Shown here: positions 36,844 through 46,202 of the stretch, in pieces
How positions within the stretch are numbered: position 1 is the first letter of the stretch
Layout of the letters: every line of letters begins with the position of its first letter
Source: LMUY01 sp965198895
Lineage (GTDB): Bacteria > Pseudomonadota > Alphaproteobacteria > Acetobacterales > Acetobacteraceae
Assembly: GCA_965198895.1 (NCBI GenBank)
Contig: OZ240676.1
Coordinates: 5,270,001-5,334,000, forward strand
Direction of reading: 5' to 3'
Length of the DNA stretch: 64,000 nt
Program-made: the position numbers and the translations under genes
Notes under the pieces: generated by a model
Told to the model about the DNA's origin: nothing
Database searches by the model: none
Seen by the model: the letters and a program-made list of their open reading frames with translations, nothing else

Positions 36844-38052
36844 ATGACGGACCGACACGATACGGACGCTGCGCCGGCGATGAGCCACGGCCTGACCCTC
36901 GCCATGGCGCTCGCCGCGGGGATCGGCGTGGCCAATCTGTACTACAACCAGCCGATGCTGGGGATCATGGAGCGCGATCTCGGCCATCCCGCGCTGACCG
37001 GGCTGATCCCGACGGCGAGCCAGCTTGGCTATGCGGTGGGGCTGTTCCTGCTGGTGCCGCTGGGCGACTTGATGGACCGGCGGCGGCTGATCATCGTCCA
37101 ATTCGTCCTGCTGGCCGTGTCGCTCGTCGCAGTCGCGGCGGCACCCTCGGCGGCGATCGTCATGGCCGCGTCGCTGGCGATGGGCATCTGTGCAACGGTG
37201 GCGCAACAGGTGATCCCGTTCGCCGCCGCCCTCGCCCGCCCGGAAAGCCGCGGCAGGACGCTCGGCACCGTGATGGCCGGCGTGCTCTGCGGCATCCTGC
37301 TGAGCCGCACCCTGGCCGGCTTCGTCGCGAGCGCATTCGGCTGGCGGGAGATGTTCTACCTCGCGGCGCCGCTGGCCCTGGTCGCGGCCGGGCTGATGGC
37401 GGCCCTGCTGCCGCGCAACCTTCCGCACTCGACGATCGGCTACGGCGCGGCCCTCGCCTCAGTGATCCGGCTGTGGCGCGACGAGCCCACCTTGCGCCGC
37501 GCCACCGTGGTGCAGGCTGGGCTGTTCGGATCGTTCACCGCGTTCTGGACCATATTGGCGTTGCACCTGCAGGAGCCCCGCTACCACCTCGGCGCCGACA
37601 TCGCCGGGTTGTTCGGCGTGGTGGGTGCGGTCGGCGTGCTGGCCGCCCCGATCGCCGGGCGCATCGCCGACCGGCGGGGCCCGGCGCTCGTGATCGGGGC
37701 TGGCGCCTTCCTGGCTGCGCTCTCGTGGGGGTTCTCCGGGTTGCCATCGATCGCGGGCCTGATCGTCGGCGTGATCGTGCTGGATTTCGGTGTCCAGAGT
37801 TCGCTCGTGTCCAACCAGCACGTGGTGTTCGCCCTGCACCCGGACGCTCGCAGCCGGCTGAACACGGTGTTCATGACGGGCATGTTCATCGGCGGCGCGA
37901 GCGGGTCCGCCGGGGCGACCCTCGCGTGGCGAATGGGCGGCTGGCCGGCCGTATCGGCGTTCGGTGCGGCGCTCGCTGTACTCGCGCTGCTGCTGGAGCT
38001 CGTCGGCCGCCGCGGCCACGCACCGGCCATTGCATCGCACACGGCCCATTGA
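36844..38052 (+). CDS. MFS transporter
   Basis: 402 residues, twelve predicted membrane helices. The motif A loop between helices 2 and 3 is GDLMDRRRLI, and between 8 and 9 GRIADRRGPALV. NLYYNQPMLGIMERDLG near the start is typical of the YcaD/sugar-efflux-like MFS branch. The substrate cannot be told. It is on the same strand as recR with a 49-bp gap and the next MFS gene with a 68-bp gap; the three may be one transcript or separate units. Confidence 0.88.
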   Translation: MTDRHDTDAAPAMSHGLTLAMALAAGIGVANLYYNQPMLGIMERDLGHPALTGLIPTASQLGYAVGLFLLVPLGDLMDRRRLIIVQFVLLAVSLVAVAAAPSAAIVMAASLAMGICATVAQQVIPFAAALARPESRGRTLGTVMAGVLCGILLSRTLAGFVASAFGWREMFYLAAPLALVAAGLMAALLPRNLPHSTIGYGAALASVIRLWRDEPTLRRATVVQAGLFGSFTAFWTILALHLQEPRYHLGADIAGLFGVVGAVGVLAAPIAGRIADRRGPALVIGAGAFLAALSWGFSGLPSIAGLIVGVIVLDFGVQSSLVSNQHVVFALHPDARSRLNTVFMTGMFIGGASGSAGATLAWRMGGWPAVSAFGAALAVLALLLELVGRRGHAPAIASHTAH

Positions 38053-38120
38053 AGACCGGCCGGTTGCCCTAGGCGCCGTCAGGTCTAGGATGCTGTCCTA
38101 TTCGTAGAACTTCCGGGATC

Positions 38121-39338
38121 ATGTCGGTGTCCGACCCAGCGCTGTACTGGCGCCGTAACATGTATGTCTGCCTCGTCGGCTCGTTCACTACCATTGCGGC
38201 GATGACGCTGCTGCTGCCGTTCCTGCCGATCTACGTCGAGCATCTCGGCGTGCATGGCCATGCCGCGATCGTCGAGTGGTCGGGCATCGCGTATGGCATC
38301 ACCTTCCTGGGCGCCGGGCTGTGCGCGCCGCTGTGGGGCCGGGTCGCGGATCTGTATGGACGCAAGCTGATTCTGATGCGGGCCTGCCTCGGCATGGCGA
38401 TCTGCATGTCGCTGATCGGGCTGGCGCAGAACATCTACCAACTCGTCGGGCTCCGCCTGCTGGCTGGCGTGATGGGCGGCTACTCGTCCGGCGCCGTGGT
38501 GTTGGTGGCGACACAGACGCCGAGGGAACGGGCCGGGTGGGCTCTCGGCGTGCTGTCGACCGGATCGCTGGCCGGAACACTGCTCGGGCCGCTGGCAGGC
38601 GGCGTGCTGCCGGGGCTGATCGGCGTGCGCAGCACCTTCTTCCTGGCCGGCGGCGTGATCTTCCTCGCCTTCCTGGCCACGTCGTTCCTTATCAAGGAGG
38701 ACCGGACCGCCTTCGCCAAGGGCACCCGCAAAGTCATCCGCGGCGCCTGGGGCATGGTGCCGGACCGGCGGCCGGTGATCGCGATGCTGGTCACGGCGAT
38801 GCTGCTGCTGCTCGCGAACATGTCGGTCGAGCCGATCATCACGGTCTATGTCGGGCAGTTCGTGGCCCCGGCGCAGGTGGTGTTCAACGCCGGGCTGGTG
38901 ATGGCCGCGTCCGCGATCGGCAGCATCATCGCCGCACCGCGATTGGGCCGCCTCGCGGACCGCGTCGGGGCGTGGAACCTGATCATCGTGTGCATGCTGA
39001 TCTGCGGTGCGCTGCTGATCCCACAGGCGTTCGTGACCAACATCTGGCAGCTGATCGGGCTGCGTTTCCTGATGGGCATGTCGCTCGCCGGGCTGATGCC
39101 GTCGATCAACGCCACCATCCGTCATAACGTGCCGCAGACCGTGGCGGGCACCATCCTGGGCTACGGCACCTCGGCGCAGTTCGCCGGGCAGGTGATCGGG
39201 CCCTTGGCGGGCGGCTTCATCGGCGGCCACCTCGGGATGCGGGCGGTGTTTCTCGCGACGACGGTGGTCATGCTGGGCGGCGCCGCGCTGAACTGGGTGG
39301 TCAGCCGGCGCGCGGTGGCGGGCGAGGCAGTGCCCTAG
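38121..39338 (+). CDS. MFS transporter, multidrug-efflux-like
   Basis: 405 residues with twelve membrane helices. The motif A loop reads GRVADLYGRKLILM and the later one GRLADRVGAWNLII; the LRLLAGVMGGYSSGAV stretch on helix 4 (motif B region) and the GPLAGGVLPG motif C (helix 5) point to a drug-proton antiporter of the DHA1 group. ATG 38121 follows GGGA at modest distance. It ends 15 bp before the stop of a convergent third MFS gene. Confidence 0.88.
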   Translation: MSVSDPALYWRRNMYVCLVGSFTTIAAMTLLLPFLPIYVEHLGVHGHAAIVEWSGIAYGITFLGAGLCAPLWGRVADLYGRKLILMRACLGMAICMSLIGLAQNIYQLVGLRLLAGVMGGYSSGAVVLVATQTPRERAGWALGVLSTGSLAGTLLGPLAGGVLPGLIGVRSTFFLAGGVIFLAFLATSFLIKEDRTAFAKGTRKVIRGAWGMVPDRRPVIAMLVTAMLLLLANMSVEPIITVYVGQFVAPAQVVFNAGLVMAASAIGSIIAAPRLGRLADRVGAWNLIIVCMLICGALLIPQAFVTNIWQLIGLRFLMGMSLAGLMPSINATIRHNVPQTVAGTILGYGTSAQFAGQVIGPLAGGFIGGHLGMRAVFLATTVVMLGGAALNWVVSRRAVAGEAVP

Positions 39339-39353
39339 CTTCTGCCGGTTCGC

Positions 39354-40742
39354 TTAGGCTGCTCTGTGGCCGCTAACCTCGGAGCCGGCGTCGGCGGACA
39401 GGCGGGCAAACGGCGGCAGGCCGGCCAGCATCACCAGCGCCACGATCAGGAAAACGATGTGGAAGTCGGCCAGGGTCGGCCCGCCGCCATGGCGAAGTGC
39501 CACGAGGTGCAAGCAGGCGGCGCCGAACGCGACCCCCATGCCGATCGACATCTGCTGCGCCACGCTGGCCAGGCTGGAGGCCGCGCTCATGCGGGGGTGC
39601 GGGACGTCGACGAAGGCCAGGGTGTTGAGCACGGTGAACTGCATCGACCGGGTCAGCCCGCCCACGAACAGCACGACCACCAGGAGCGGCACCGGGGTCC
39701 AGGGATACAGCACCGCGCACAGCCCCAGGGAAATGCTGGCCAGCACGCCGGTGACCAGGGCGGTCCCTCGAAAACCCCATCGGCGCATCGTGATGGTGGT
39801 GAACGGCTTCATGCCGATATTACCCAGGAACGTCGCCAGCACGAGCATGCCCGACTGGAACGCGTTCAATCCGAAGCCGATCTGGAACAACAGCGGCAGC
39901 AGGAACGGCACGGTCCCGATGGTGGTGCGGAACACCATCCCGCCCGTCACGGTCGCCAGGAAGGTGGGGATGCGGAGCGCGGACAGTTCCAGCATCGGGG
40001 TGGCGGCGCGCAGGCCATGGCGCACCGCCACGACGCCCAGGACCAACCCGGCGATCAGCAGCACCGGCCCGGCCCAATCCGGCCCCGATCCGCTCACCAA
40101 CTCCATGCCCTCCATCAGCAGGGCCAGCGAGAGGCCGCTGAGCAGGAAGCCGGGTAGATCGAACGGCCGACGCGCTTCCTCGCGCAGATTGGGCATCAGC
40201 GCGGCCGATGCGGCGATCGCAGCCAATCCCAGCGGCACGTTCAGGTAGAAGATCCAGCGCCACGAGGCATAGGTGGTCAGCAGCCCCCCGACTGGCGGCC
40301 CCAGCACGGGAGCGGCCAATGCAGGCCAGGTGAGCAGCGCGATGGCGCCGACCAGCGCCGTCTTCTCCGTCGTGCGCAGCACGGTCAGGCGCCCGACCGG
40401 CACCATCATCGCCCCGCCGAGCCCCTGCAGCACCCGCGCGGCGACGAACGTCCACAGCCCGTCGCACAGGCCGCACAGCATCGAGGCGCCGGTGAACAGC
40501 GCGATCGCGGTCAGGAACACGTCGCGGGTGCCGTAGCGATCGGCCACCCAGCCGCTGAGCGGGATGAACACGGCCAGCGTCAGCAGGTAGGCGCTGATGC
40601 CGATCGACAGCGTCACCACCGGGCGGCCGAAATCATGCGCCATGGCGGGTAGCGCGGTGGCGATCACGGTGCCGTCCAGGAACTCCATGAAGAAGGTGCC
40701 GGCAACGATCAGCGCCACGATCCGGGCGCGACCCGGCGTCAC
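39354..40742 (-). CDS. DHA2-family (EmrB/QacA-like) MFS transporter
   Basis: 462 residues with about fourteen membrane helices. The DHA2 N-terminus FFMEFLDGTVIATALPAMA is diagnostic; GWVADRYGTRDVFL is motif A, RVLQGLGGAMMVPVGR motif B and PVLGPPVGGLL motif C. It would export hydrophobic compounds with proton uptake. GTG 40742 overlaps the stop of the OGFr-related gene (GTGA), so the two proteins are made together. No membrane-fusion (EmrA-like) partner is nearby. Confidence 0.9.
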   Translation of the reverse strand: MTPGRARIVALIVAGTFFMEFLDGTVIATALPAMAHDFGRPVVTLSIGISAYLLTLAVFIPLSGWVADRYGTRDVFLTAIALFTGASMLCGLCDGLWTFVAARVLQGLGGAMMVPVGRLTVLRTTEKTALVGAIALLTWPALAAPVLGPPVGGLLTTYASWRWIFYLNVPLGLAAIAASAALMPNLREEARRPFDLPGFLLSGLSLALLMEGMELVSGSGPDWAGPVLLIAGLVLGVVAVRHGLRAATPMLELSALRIPTFLATVTGGMVFRTTIGTVPFLLPLLFQIGFGLNAFQSGMLVLATFLGNIGMKPFTTITMRRWGFRGTALVTGVLASISLGLCAVLYPWTPVPLLVVVLFVGGLTRSMQFTVLNTLAFVDVPHPRMSAASSLASVAQQMSIGMGVAFGAACLHLVALRHGGGPTLADFHIVFLIVALVMLAGLPPFARLSADAGSEVSGHRAA

Positions 40743-41212
40743 GAAGCGGCCCGGCGCCAGTAACCCAGCGTCACCGGGCCGATCACCGCGCCAGCACCGG
40801 CTTTGTACAGGGCCTCCAGATCACGCAGCAGGGCCTGTGACTCGTTCTCCAACCCGAGCAGATGCAGGCTGCGCAGGATGCGGGACAGCCGCTGCATGTT
40901 GTGGTTGCCCGGCGTGACCCATTGCGCCTGCCGTGCCTTGCCAGTGGGCAGGCCGTAGAAGGCGCGCATCCGGGCCAGCGAGCTGAGCAGCGCCATGTGC
41001 AGGTCGTGATCGTCGTGGAAGACGGCGATATCGTCGTCGGTCAGCAGCGGCGCGTTCGGGTTATAGGCGCTGGCTTCCGGCAGCGGAAACAACCACTGGA
41101 TGTAGTCGTGCACCGCCTCCAGCCAGACGTCGTCCCACGCCAGGATCTCGGCCAGGCTACGGCCGCGGTCGTCGGTGCCCTTGCCGGTGTAAAAGTCGAG
41201 AATGGCGCTCAT
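40739..41212 (-). CDS. Opioid-growth-factor-receptor-related (OGFr_N) protein
   Basis: 157 residues. ILDFYTGKGTDDRGRSLAEI, WLEAVHDYIQWLFPLPEASA and the later helical block match the N-terminal domain of OGFr, a helical domain of unknown biochemical role found in animals and many bacteria. The conserved H-D-Y-I-Q-W-L-F-P core is intact. No catalytic residues are known. Its stop overlaps the start of a DHA2 exporter; the 5' side abuts a family B repeat. Confidence 0.85.
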   Translation of the reverse strand: MSAILDFYTGKGTDDRGRSLAEILAWDDVWLEAVHDYIQWLFPLPEASAYNPNAPLLTDDDIAVFHDDHDLHMALLSSLARMRAFYGLPTGKARQAQWVTPGNHNMQRLSRILRSLHLLGLENESQALLRDLEALYKAGAGAVIGPVTLGYWRRAAS

Positions 41213-41221
41213 GGCCGCTCC

Positions 41222-41370
41222 ACTTCTCTCTCTCCCGCTAGCGCGAGAGGGCCGGGGTGAGGGCCGCTTGGACCCTGCACGAGACGATTAACAACCGCAT
41301 GGTCTTGGACAACCAATCCTCGCACCCTCACCCAGGCCCTCTTCCGCCCGCGGGAGAGGGAGAAGGAGTA
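41222..41370. repeat. Family B composite palindromic repeat, copy 4
   Basis: Left arm CTCTCTCCCGCTAGCGCGAG-AGGG plus CCGGGGTGAGGG at about 41225-41263, right arm CCCTCACCCAGGCCCTCTTC...CGGGAGAGGGAGAAG at about 41326-41369, inverted relative to each other with about 60 bp between. The right arm lies inside the 3' end of the M3 peptidase gene and supplies its stop. Confidence 0.85.
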
Positions 41371-43043
41371 AGCCCCAACACCGCTTCGGCCTCGCGAACC
41401 ACGTCCGCCAGTGCGCCGGGCTCGAACGGCGACACCAGCCCGGCGGACGCTACCAGTTCCCCGAACGGCGCCGATCCGCCCTGGGCGCACAGTTTCACAT
41501 ACGCATCCAGCGCCCCGCCATAGTCGCGGCGGGACCAGACCCAGAACTGCATCGCGCAGCACATCGCCAGCGTGTAGTCGATATAATAGAAGGGCGAGCC
41601 GTAGATGTGCCCCTTCGCCTGCCACCGCGCGCCCATCGCCGGGTAGGCCAGGTCGCCGTAATCGGTCCACGGCATGTAACTCTGCTCGAGCCGCTGCCAC
41701 ATCGCGTGCCGCTCGGCCGGGGTTGCGGTGGGGTTGGCGTAGACCTCGTGCTGGAAGTGGTCGACGCACACGCCATACGGCAGGAAGGCCAGCGAGGTAA
41801 TCAGCTGCATGCGGGTGAACCGCGCCACCTCCGCCTCCCCAACCAGTTTGCCGATGCCGGGCAGGGTCAGGAATTCCAGGCCCATGGAGTTGACCTCGGC
41901 CGCCTCCATGGTGGGCCACAGATAATCGATGCCGGGCTGGTCGCGGCTTTCCCAGTTCTGGAAGGCGTGGCCCATCTCGTGGGTGAACACGCCGATGTCG
42001 CCATGGGTGCCGTTGAAGTTGGCGAAGATGAACGGCACGCCGACGCTCGGGAACGACGTGCAGAACCCGCCGCCCGCCTTGCCCGGCCGGTTTTTCAGGT
42101 CCAGGAAGCCGCCGGTGTTCATCAGCCGGTAGAACGCGCCCAGCCGGCCGTCCATGTCGTCGAACATGGACTGCGCCTGCGCCACCAGGAAGTCGTGGCC
42201 ACCGGCTGGCTTGGGGTTGCCGGCCGGGTCGATCAACGCCTCATCCCAGTATTGCAGCTTGTCCCAGCCGTGCTCGCGCCGGCGCGCCTCCATCAGGCGG
42301 GCGACCAGGGGCACCACGTGGGTCGCCACCTCGTCGCGATACCGCGCCACCTGGTTGGGGCCGTAATCTACCCGGCGCAGGCGGCGATAGCCGAGCGGGG
42401 TGTAATCGGCGTAGCCCAGCTTGCGGGCCATGCCGTCGCGCAGCCGGGTCAGGTCGTCGTAGATCGTGTCCAGCTCCTCGGCATGGACGGCGTAGAACCC
42501 CCAGCGGGCCTGCTCCGCCCGGTGCCGGGTCGCGCGGTCCGGGTTCTCGACCGAGGGGCCGAGCCCGGCGAGGTTGGTCTCCTTCCCGTCCAAAGTGATC
42601 TTGGCGCCGGCGATCAGCGCGGTGTAGCGGGCAGAGAGGCGGCTCTCTTCCTCCAGATCGGCCGAGATCGCCGGGTCGAAGGTGGTGATGTCGGTCTCCC
42701 ACAGGCGCATCGCGTGCGCGCCGGCCAGGGCTTCCACGCCCGGTAGCGCGAGCAAGCGGCGCTTCATCGCCACCTCGTATTCCGTGATCACGGGGGACAG
42801 GGCGTCGGCGTATTCGCGGGCCTGCTGGGCCGCTTCATCGGTGGTGTCCTGGGCGAACTGCAGATGCACCAGCGCGCTCCAGCTATCCACCTCCCGCCGC
42901 AAGCCATCCCAAGCGGTGAGAGTCCCGGGCAGGTCGGATCCCAACTGGGTGTTCAACGCGGCATAGGCGGCGGCGAGGCTCTCCCGCGTCGGCTTGGGGG
43001 CGGTGATGGAGGCAAAAGTCGGCGTAGCTTGAGTGTCTGGCAT
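41328..43043 (-). CDS. pepF: M3-family oligoendopeptidase (PepF-like)
   Basis: 571 residues from ATG 43043 (MPDTQATP). Cytoplasmic zinc peptidase for short peptides: VFTHEMGHAFQNWES is the HEXXH zinc motif, and the third ligand Glu lies in MEAAEVNSMGLEF downstream. The oligoendopeptidase F N-terminal domain (residues about 110-200) precedes the M3 domain. The last 16 residues (LGLTPSPSPAGGRGPG) and the stop are repeat-encoded and do not look like the family's end. Divergent from the MFS gene at 43150. Confidence 0.9.
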   Translation of the reverse strand: MPDTQATPTFASITAPKPTRESLAAAYAALNTQLGSDLPGTLTAWDGLRREVDSWSALVHLQFAQDTTDEAAQQAREYADALSPVITEYEVAMKRRLLALPGVEALAGAHAMRLWETDITTFDPAISADLEEESRLSARYTALIAGAKITLDGKETNLAGLGPSVENPDRATRHRAEQARWGFYAVHAEELDTIYDDLTRLRDGMARKLGYADYTPLGYRRLRRVDYGPNQVARYRDEVATHVVPLVARLMEARRREHGWDKLQYWDEALIDPAGNPKPAGGHDFLVAQAQSMFDDMDGRLGAFYRLMNTGGFLDLKNRPGKAGGGFCTSFPSVGVPFIFANFNGTHGDIGVFTHEMGHAFQNWESRDQPGIDYLWPTMEAAEVNSMGLEFLTLPGIGKLVGEAEVARFTRMQLITSLAFLPYGVCVDHFQHEVYANPTATPAERHAMWQRLEQSYMPWTDYGDLAYPAMGARWQAKGHIYGSPFYYIDYTLAMCCAMQFWVWSRRDYGGALDAYVKLCAQGGSAPFGELVASAGLVSPFEPGALADVVREAEAVLGLTPSPSPAGGRGPG

Positions 43044-43139
43044 GCGCTCATGCCATCCCAGCTTGTCGCACCCTGTCAAGCCGCCGGGCTTGCCTCGCCT
43101 CACGCCGAGAACCATGTCACGCTGCAGCGCACAAAGACC

Positions 43140-43144
43140 GGAGG
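43140..43144 (+). promoter_or_regulatory. Shine-Dalgarno GGAGG deciding the GTG 43150 start
   Basis: GGAGG stands 5 bp before GTG 43150, which opens directly into the first membrane helix; the upstream in-frame ATG 43114 has no such site and would add a basic, non-conserved leader. Confidence 0.7.
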
Positions 43145-43149
43145 CTGCT

Positions 43150-44322
43150 GTGCTGATTTCGCTCCCGATCCTGGCGCTGGCCATCGCGTCTTTCGGCATC
43201 GGTACCACCGAGTTCGTGATCATGGGTCTGCTGCCGGATGTCGCCCGCAGCTTCTCGGTCACCGTGCCACAGGCGGGCTACCTGGTGTCCGGCTACGCGA
43301 TGGGCGTGGTCGTCGGCGCGCCCTTGGTGGCGATGGCCACAGCCCGGCTGCCCCGCAAAACCGCGCTGCTCGGGCTGATGGCGGTGTTCCTGGTGGGTAA
43401 TCTCGGCTGCGCGTTGGCGCCGAGCTACCTGCTGCTGTTGCTCGCCCGCATCGTGACCGCGTTCGCCCACGGGGCCTTCTTCGGCATCGGCGCCGTGGTT
43501 GCGCGCGACCTGGTGCCGCGGGAGCGCCGGGCGCAGGCAGTCGCGCTGATGTTCACCGGCTTGACGCTGGCCAACGTGCTTGGCGTGCCCTTCGGCACCG
43601 CCTTGGGCCAAGCCGCCGGTTGGCGCATGGCGTTCTGGGCGGTGGTGGCCATCGGCGTGCTGGCAGGCATCGCGATCCTAGCCTGGGTGCCAGCCGGACT
43701 GCCCGGATCGAAGAACGGCCTCGGTTCCGAATTCCGCACCCTGAGCCGTTGGGCGGTGTTGCAGCCGATGCTGATCTCCACCCTCGCCTCGGTCAGCCTG
43801 TTCAGCGTGTTCACCTACATCACCCCGTTCCTCGAGACGGTCACCGGGCTGTCGCCGCACGGCGTCACCCTGGCGCTGCTACTGGTTGGCGTCGGGCTGA
43901 CCGTCGGCAATGTCGTGGGCGGACGGCTGGGCGACCGCAACCTGATGGGCACGGTGGTCGGCTGCTTCGCCGGGCTGATCGCCGTGCTGCTCGTGCTCTC
44001 GTTCGTCAGCCATCTCGAGATCGCGACACTGGCCGTGCTCGTCGTCTGGGGAGCACTGGCCTTCGCCCTTGTCTCGCCGCTGCAGATCTGGGTTCTGGAA
44101 GCGGCGACCGACGCCCCGAACCTGGCGTCCACGCTGAACCAGGGCGCGTTCAACCTGGGCAACGCCACCGGCGCCTGGCTAGGTGGCGCCGCGCTGACGG
44201 CGGGTGTGGACTACGCCCGCCTACCCTGGATCGGGGCCGGCGTGGCCGTCGTGGCGCTCGGCCTGACGCTCAGCGCCATCATTCGCCCCGCGACGGCGAC
44301 CGCACGCGGATTGCGCGTCTAA
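43150..44322 (+). CDS. MFS transporter (AraJ/YdhP-like)
   Basis: 390 residues with twelve membrane helices. FGIGTTEFVIMGLLPDVA in helix 1 is the hallmark of the AraJ/YdhP/YdeA branch of sugar or arabinose efflux MFS proteins; the loop after helix 2 reads ATARLPRKTALL and the second motif A GGRLGDRNLMG. FGTALGQAAGWR is helix 5. The start is GTG 43150 because of the GGAGG just upstream. Divergent from the M3 peptidase gene by 106 bp. The substrate is not determined. Confidence 0.88.
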   Translation: MLISLPILALAIASFGIGTTEFVIMGLLPDVARSFSVTVPQAGYLVSGYAMGVVVGAPLVAMATARLPRKTALLGLMAVFLVGNLGCALAPSYLLLLLARIVTAFAHGAFFGIGAVVARDLVPRERRAQAVALMFTGLTLANVLGVPFGTALGQAAGWRMAFWAVVAIGVLAGIAILAWVPAGLPGSKNGLGSEFRTLSRWAVLQPMLISTLASVSLFSVFTYITPFLETVTGLSPHGVTLALLLVGVGLTVGNVVGGRLGDRNLMGTVVGCFAGLIAVLLVLSFVSHLEIATLAVLVVWGALAFALVSPLQIWVLEAATDAPNLASTLNQGAFNLGNATGAWLGGAALTAGVDYARLPWIGAGVAVVALGLTLSAIIRPATATARGLRV

Positions 44323-44370
44323 CCCGGCGCCGGTAACCCAGTGACAAAGCAACGTCCTGGGACCGGTCCG

Positions 44371-45552
44371 ATGAAGCGTATCCTGCTCGCCTGCGCTCTA
44401 CTTTGTACTAGCCTGCCGGCGTGGGCCCAACTGCCCGACACGATCCGCATCGGCGTGCTGACCGACGAGACCGGGCCGTATGCCGACACCGGCGGCCACG
44501 GATCGGTGGTGGCGGCCCGCATGGCGGTGGCCGATTTCGGTCCGCTGGACGGCCACAAGATCGAGATCGTCGATGCCGACACCCAGAACAAGCCGGACGT
44601 CGCCTCCACCATCGCCCGGCGCTGGTTCGACACCGACGGGGTAAGCGCCATCGTCGACCTGCCGGTAACCCCGATCGCGCTGGCAGTGCAGCAACTGGCC
44701 AAGGATAAGAACCGCACCGTCATGATCACCGCCGCGGCGATCAGCGAGTTCACCAACAAGCTGTGCTCGCCCGTCAGCACCCATTGGGCGGACGACACCC
44801 ACGCGCTGACCACCGGCACCGCGCGCGCCCTGCTGGAACACGGCGGCAAGAAGTGGTTCTTCATCACCGTCGACATGGCGTTCGGCGCGGCCCTCGAGCG
44901 CGATGCCAGCGCCATCGTGACCGCCGGCGGTGGCACCGTGGTTGGCGACGCCAAGCACGCGATCGGCGCCACCGACTACTCCTCGCAATTATTGCAGGCG
45001 CAGGCCTCGGGGGCGGACGTGGTGGCGTTCGCCTCGGTCGGCGGCGACCTGGTGAACCTGATCAAGCAGGCGCACGAGTTCGGGGTGGGAGCGGACGGCA
45101 AGCAGCGGCTAGGCGGCTTCCTGATCTACATCTCGGACATCAACGCGGTCGGGCTGGCGGCGGCGCAGGGCTTCAACCTCACCGCCGGGTTCTACTGGGA
45201 CCAGACGCCGGAGTCCCGTGCGTTTGCGAAACGCTTCATGGCGCAGACCGGGATGATGCCCGGCAAGGATCACGCGGCCGTCTACACCGCCGTGCTGCAC
45301 TACCTGCAGGCCGCCAAGACCGCCGGGACGGTGGATGCGGTGGCAGTCAATCGTGCCATGAGGGCGGCTCCAGTCGACTATTTTGGGCATCAAGCCACAA
45401 TACGAGCCGATGGTCGGTTAATGGATGAAGTGACGCTATACCGTGTCAAAACTCCGGCAGAAAGCAAATCCCCGTGGGATTACTATGTTCCGATACAAAC
45501 CATTCCGGCCTCGCAAGCATTCCTACCGCTGAATCCCGATTGCAAGCCATGA
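44371..45552 (+). CDS. ABC-transporter periplasmic binding protein (Leu/Ile/Val type), orphan
   Basis: 393 residues. ATG 44371 starts a good signal peptide (RILLACALLCTSLPAWAQ). The mature protein is a Peripla_BP_6 type I binding fold: IRIGVLTDETGPYADTGGHG, VDADTQNKPDVASTIARRWF, AVYTAVLHYLQAAKTAGTVD. Relatives bind branched-chain amino acids, amides or aromatic acids. No permease or ATPase gene lies beside it, so it either serves a transporter encoded elsewhere or acts as a sensor protein. Confidence 0.9.
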   Translation: MKRILLACALLCTSLPAWAQLPDTIRIGVLTDETGPYADTGGHGSVVAARMAVADFGPLDGHKIEIVDADTQNKPDVASTIARRWFDTDGVSAIVDLPVTPIALAVQQLAKDKNRTVMITAAAISEFTNKLCSPVSTHWADDTHALTTGTARALLEHGGKKWFFITVDMAFGAALERDASAIVTAGGGTVVGDAKHAIGATDYSSQLLQAQASGADVVAFASVGGDLVNLIKQAHEFGVGADGKQRLGGFLIYISDINAVGLAAAQGFNLTAGFYWDQTPESRAFAKRFMAQTGMMPGKDHAAVYTAVLHYLQAAKTAGTVDAVAVNRAMRAAPVDYFGHQATIRADGRLMDEVTLYRVKTPAESKSPWDYYVPIQTIPASQAFLPLNPDCKP

Positions 45553-45612
45553 AATGGTAGCCAGCCCAGCAGGTTTGCTGCATTCTTGGCCTCAAAGGGG
45601 AATTTATCTGCT

Positions 45613-46074
45613 ATGTCCGCCTTCGATAGCATGCACCTAGAGAACCAGCTTTGCTTTGCGCTGTATGCTGCGACCAACGCGATCACGCGGCGCTATCGCG
45701 GTGTTCTGGGTGAGCTTGGGCTTACCTATCCCCAATACCTGGTTCTCCTTGCATTACTGGACGTGCCGAGCCGGACGTCGGGCGAGTTGGCCCGGGCCTT
45801 GAAGCTGGACGCTGGTACGCTGACGCCGATGCTCAAGCGGCTGGCAGCCGCGGGGTTGATCGAGCGGAACCGCCGGGCCGGCGACGAGCGTGTGATCGAC
45901 AACAAGTTGACCGAAGCGGGCTACGCGTTGCGCGACGACCTGACGAAGGCCCAACAACAGGTCGTCTGCAGCACGCAACTGGCAGCGGACGAAATGGACG
46001 ATCTGCGCGAACGCCTGCATCTGCTCGTCGAGAACCTCGGCGCGCTGCGGGAGGAGATCATGGAGCCCGTCTGA
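45613..46074 (+). CDS. ohrR: MarR-family regulator, OhrR-like
   Basis: 153 residues from ATG 45613 with AAAGGGG about 10 bp upstream. HLENQLCFALYAATNAITR carries the peroxide-sensing Cys at residue 14, as in OhrR; LGLTYPQYLVLLAL and LDAGTLTPMLKRLAAAGLIERNR form the winged helix. OhrR represses the ohr peroxidase gene until organic hydroperoxides oxidise the Cys; no ohr gene is in the window, so the target must be elsewhere or may be one of the adjacent genes. Confidence 0.85.
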   Translation: MSAFDSMHLENQLCFALYAATNAITRRYRGVLGELGLTYPQYLVLLALLDVPSRTSGELARALKLDAGTLTPMLKRLAAAGLIERNRRAGDERVIDNKLTEAGYALRDDLTKAQQQVVCSTQLAADEMDDLRERLHLLVENLGALREEIMEPV

Positions 46075-46202
46075 ATTCTATCCCGTTCGTCACGGGGGAG
46101 GATCGATCCGCTGCAGTCCACTATTCCGTTGCGAACGCGCACCGCCGTGTCGCGTTGACGGCACCACAGGTCGTCGATCAGGCGGTAGGGAGCAGGGGTA
46201 CG

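Noticed and set aside
36201..39338. recR plus two MFS genes as a functional operon
   Set aside because: Gaps of 49 and 68 bp and unrelated functions; same-strand neighbours are not enough to claim a system.
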